Positions 7,139 through 9,197 of a stretch of 9,197 nucleotides of DNA are shown piece by piece. Location: contig DATGZX010000254.1 in NCBI GenBank assembly GCA_035296965.1, positions 1-9,197 on the forward strand, written 5' to 3'. Both the position numbers and the translations under genes were made by a program. This DNA is from DATGZX01 sp035296965. Its GTDB lineage: Bacteria; Planctomycetota; Planctomycetia; Gemmatales; Gemmataceae. Below the pieces are notes generated by a model. It was not told where the DNA came from. It did no database searches and saw only the letters and a program-made list of their open reading frames with translations. Numbering within the stretch: the stretch's first letter is position 1; every line of letters starts with the position of its first letter.

Positions 7139-7325
7139 GCGAGGATGATGTGGAATGGCCGCATCTCAGTGGCATATTGGAATTCCCAACGTGACCCCTA
7201 CCCTGCCCCAATGTGCCTAAGAAGACTCGGAACCAGATTCAGGACTTGGTTGGCGCGTCGTAGCTATCAAGGTTGATCTAGCACTGGCTTCAGGGTGGCC
7301 TCTCGGCAGTCTTGCGGAAGCAGCT

Positions 7326-7730
7326 TCAGAATTTGTCCTGAAGGTTAAACCCAATCACGATCTCTTCAACCAATGGGGATATCGCTTTTACTGGATCCGC
7401 GATGAAGTCTGCAACCGGAACCGCCGTTTCCGATCGAAAAACTTCGTCAGGGAGGCTTGTTACGCGATGCCCACCACTATTTTTTTCCTGTCCCTCGTAC
7501 ATAATGACACCCTGGGCATTCAAAACACCGAAGCTCAGTGACAGGTAGCCAACGGAATCAGAAGCAATGCGTTCATAGAAGGCCCTCGCGCCGGTGCAGA
7601 CGCATCTGATCGAGGCCAACGTGGATTCATAGTTCAGGTAAGGACCGCCCTTGTCTTGAAGAAAATTCTCGGACGCGGTAGCAATTCCATTTTTCATTCC
7701 CAGGCACCAAGCGAAGGACCGACTCATCAA
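7326..7730 (-). CDS. Truncated C-terminal part of a probable AlbA_2/Schlafen-type ATP-binding protein
   Basis: The 134-residue frame reads like the C-terminal domain of AlbA_2 (Schlafen-type) ATP-binding proteins common in planctomycetes. It has a FYERIASDSVGYLSLSFG segment (about 51-68, strand-rich), then a variable loop, then AVPVADFIADPVKAISPLVE (about 102-121). This resembles those proteins' closing pattern, an acidic/aromatic ADF segment followed by a helix with DP and P. The N-terminal AlbA_2 domain that would bind DNA or nucleotide is absent. Upstream on this strand the DNA belongs to an ArdC remnant, so the gene appears cut by recombination near 7640-7730. ATG 7730 or the internal ATG at residue 12 could start it, and neither is a likely native start. 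The family call comes from pattern memory and is moderate. It is probably non-functional. Confidence 0.45.
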   Translation of the reverse strand: MMSRSFAWCLGMKNGIATASENFLQDKGGPYLNYESTLASIRCVCTGARAFYERIASDSVGYLSLSFGVLNAQGVIMYEGQEKNSGGHRVTSLPDEVFRSETAVPVADFIADPVKAISPLVEEIVIGFNLQDKF

Positions 7731-8067
7731 CGCACGTCACGACCTCTACGCCCGCGCGACCGAACGCATCGTTGCCGACCTGGGAAAGGGCGTCCGTCCG
7801 GGGATGAAGCCGTGGAACGCCGAATTTGCCGCCGGGTGAATTACCCGCCCGCTTCGCAACAACGGCCGGCCTTACCGGGGAATTTACGTGCTCGTGCTGT
7901 GGTGGAAAGCCGAGGCCAAGGGATGCTTGCCGGCCGCCGGGTGCCATCGCCCAGGAATTTCTGGCGGGGGGCCTGCGGTGCGGTCATGGCTGCCGGAGCG
8001 CGGGGAGCTGGAAATTCGGAAGGCGGCCGGCCGGTTAGATGCGGCTTTTATTGGGCTGTGCTGGTGA
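7717..8067 (+). pseudogene. ardC: ArdC-type antirestriction protein, N-terminal remnant with in-frame stop
   Basis: One frame reads DLYARATERIVADLGKGVRP, then GMKPWNAEFAAG, TGA (7837-7839), ITRPLRNNGRPYRGIYVLVL, then WWKAEAKG. This follows the ArdC N-terminal (DUF1738, PF08401) pattern: a helix with R-I-x-x-x-L-x-x-G, the PW dipeptide in KPW, the PLRxNGxPYxGINVLLLW strand, then a short helix. The TGA replaces an expected Arg codon (CGA to TGA) in AAGRITRPLR. After AKG the sequence loses resemblance to ArdC, although the same frame stays open to TGA at 8065-8067. The C-terminal zinc-peptidase-like half is missing. ArdC proteins are known from conjugative plasmids, where they protect incoming DNA from restriction, so this points to a past mobile element. 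No start codon is obvious, and the remnant overlaps head-to-head with the AlbA-like remnant. Confidence 0.75.
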
Positions 8068-8076
8068 AATGAACTG

Positions 8077-9000
8077 TCAGGTTGCAGCGGCTGTTTTGCT
8101 CGCTCTTTCGAGATCGTCAGTTAATCGACTCGCCAAGTAATAAGCGTAATTCCTGCGATACTTGTCAGGAGACGATTCGTGTTGGAAAGAAGCATGCCGA
8201 AGAAGGTGGAAGACCAAAGCGAATTGGTACTCTTTGTCGTTGGTCTGAGAATCCAACGCGATCAAGCGAATTTGGCGGACACAAGCCCATATCCATTCTC
8301 GGCGAGCAGGTTCCTTGGGCGGCGGCGGTGCTCGATGCAGGTACTCGGCTTTGTAGAGGTTTTCGACCAACGCGCGCCAGCCTTCATCATCTTCATCTTG
8401 GGGATCGACCTCAAAGACCAGGCTGACTTCAAGGGAGGCAGGATCGGCAACAAGCGGGCCTGAGTATTGTGTCGAATTGAAGTCAATCAAGATCGCTTCC
8501 CCTCGGCAAACACGAATGTTTTTGACGTGGAGATCGCCATGGCGGGGCGCGACGCGGTGTTTGATGGTGCCGTTGGCTTCGAGGGCCGCCAAGATATCTT
8601 GCAGGGGGCGAACCGTGCCGAACGCGGTGGCATTGGCCGCTCGCGTTCCAAGAATGGAGCTCTTGGGATCGAAGAGATCCTTGAGGGAGGTGAAAAGCGC
8701 CGTTCCGAAAGCCAGAGACTCGTCTTGAACGTACGCTTGCAGTCGCCAGCCTCGAAGGGCGTGATCGAAAAGGGAATAGATGACGGGCTGGGCCGCCCCT
8801 CTTTTCGCGACAGCCCAAAGGCTTTCCGATTGCTCTACGAAGTTGCCCACGAGGATTCCGTGAGTAGTGCCGACTAGGCACCTGTCGGGCTCAAGGTTGG
8901 GGCGTGACTGAAAGGGAATGAAATGGCCGACGATATTCTGGTAGTTTCCCCACTCACTTAGAATCTTCGCTCGCTTGTCGACTTTTGCGAAAAAGGGCAA
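8077..9000 (-). CDS. Phosphotransferase/kinase-fold protein (APH-like), 5' end disrupted
   Basis: The 307-residue frame, with only a TTG start at 9000, matches the lower part of an aminoglycoside-phosphotransferase/protein-kinase fold. FAKVD (4-8) looks like the ATP-binding lysine strand. E16 in SEWGNY fits the C-helix glutamate. HGDLHVKN (154-161) is the catalytic Brenner-type loop with D156. LIDFNST (171-177) holds the metal-binding D173. ADPASLEVSL (185-194) is the usual following segment. The frame continues sensibly upstream of TTG as SADVYSVYALFRDS and GPRP before a TGA at 9070-9072. A one-base shift at 9061-9063 connects it to more coding sequence. The style of the N-terminal part (Y-x-x-x-V-x-x-F-I-P, RPNL, VGNFVEQS) resembles kinase-like proteins found in bacterial conflict gene clusters, possibly the TCAD9 group, but I could not check this. 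As it stands it would lack the glycine-loop region and is probably inactive, unless the shift is a sequencing error. Confidence 0.72.
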   Translation of the reverse strand: MPFFAKVDKRAKILSEWGNYQNIVGHFIPFQSRPNLEPDRCLVGTTHGILVGNFVEQSESLWAVAKRGAAQPVIYSLFDHALRGWRLQAYVQDESLAFGTALFTSLKDLFDPKSSILGTRAANATAFGTVRPLQDILAALEANGTIKHRVAPRHGDLHVKNIRVCRGEAILIDFNSTQYSGPLVADPASLEVSLVFEVDPQDEDDEGWRALVENLYKAEYLHRAPPPPKEPARREWIWACVRQIRLIALDSQTNDKEYQFALVFHLLRHASFQHESSPDKYRRNYAYYLASRLTDDLERASKTAAAT

Positions 9001-9128
9001 GGGCCTTGGGCCAACACGTGAATCGCGGAATAATGCATAGACACTGTAGACATCCGCTGACCCAGGGCGAACGCATCAAACTCCACCTCAATTATTGAGA
9101 GGGCCTTGATTGGGACAAGTGTACAGGC
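9001..9128 (-). pseudogene. Upstream part of the kinase-fold gene, separated by a one-base frameshift
   Basis: On the minus strand, bases 9128-9061 read LVPIKALSIIEVEFDAFALG. With one base restored in the GGG at 9061-9063 this runs straight into SADVYSVYALFRDS and FAKVD of the main frame. The join LG-S-A-D-V-Y would be the nucleotide-loop region of a kinase fold. A TAG at 9129-9131 stops the same frame further upstream. A GTG-initiated frame, one base off, gives VKVRKNRRPVHL just before it, so a second lesion or a different start is possible. Confidence 0.6.
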
Positions 9129-9170
9129 CTACGATTCTTCCGGACTTTCACCTATTTCCCGGAGGAACGC

Positions 9171-9197
9171 ATGGTTGCTACTACTCACGTGGGGTTG
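9171..9197 (+). CDS. Probable start of a gene cut by the window edge
   Basis: ATG 9171 is preceded by GGAGGA (9161-9166), one of the best ribosome-binding sites in the window, four bases upstream. Only MVATTHVGL is visible, so no function can be given. It is divergent from the kinase-fold remnant. A weak promoter-like pair (TTGATT 9106-9111, TACGAT 9130-9135, spacer 18) lies upstream, inside the 5' region of that remnant. Confidence 0.4.

Noticed and set aside
7145..7276. 43-aa ORF just after the TATAAT box
   Set aside because: It has no recognisable motif, an arginine-rich random-looking composition, and no spaced ribosome-binding site.
8467..8877. 136-aa plus-strand ORF
   Set aside because: It is antisense to the catalytic part of the kinase-fold gene, whose HGDLHVKN and IDF motifs are clear.

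Overview
The window is about 58-60% G+C by eye. It carries one very large cytosolic glycosyltransferase/TPR fusion gene, one serine-hydrolase gene, and several broken remnants of accessory genes. A planctomycete (Gemmata/Pirellula-like) is the best guess. The reasons are the glycosyltransferase-TPR fusion style, the glycine-rich protein tail, heptanucleotide repeats inside a coding sequence, and a mix of AlbA-type, ArdC, RHS and kinase-like accessory genes. This is inference from gene style, because the window has no rRNA or other marker gene.

Layout: (1) 2-205, the C-terminal end of a glycine-rich protein containing an exact 33-bp tandem duplication. (2) 206-1309, about 1.1 kb with no convincing gene, apart from a doubtful 62-residue ORF with a hydrophobic N-terminus. 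(3) 1325-2572, a membrane-anchored serine hydrolase of the class C beta-lactamase/S12 family. (4) 2770-2942, a degraded RHS/YD-repeat fragment with a one-base frameshift. (5) 2989-7059, a 1356-residue protein with a CgeB-type glycosyltransferase, TPRs, two GT2 glycosyltransferases and more TPRs. It is interrupted in frame by three runs of 7-bp repeats. (6) 7060-7325, a spacer with a possible sigma70-type promoter. (7) 7326-7730 (minus), a probable C-terminal remnant of an AlbA_2/Schlafen-type ATP-binding protein. (8) 7717-8067 (plus), an ArdC-type antirestriction pseudogene with an in-frame stop. (9) 8077-9128 (minus), an APH/protein-kinase-fold gene whose nucleotide-loop region is cut off by a one-base shift. 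(10) 9171 onward (plus), the probable start of a further gene cut by the window edge.

The large glycosyltransferase would work alone as a multi-step glycan assembler and has no operon partner here. The right-hand 2 kb and the 2.8-kb region look like a graveyard of conflict and mobility genes (RHS, AlbA, ArdC, conflict-type kinase). The most unusual signal is the set of 7-nt repeats inside the glycosyltransferase. One of them is a G-run array with an exact 7-nt period, and each is followed by a stretch of distinctly G-ending codons. No complete novel system can be claimed from this window.
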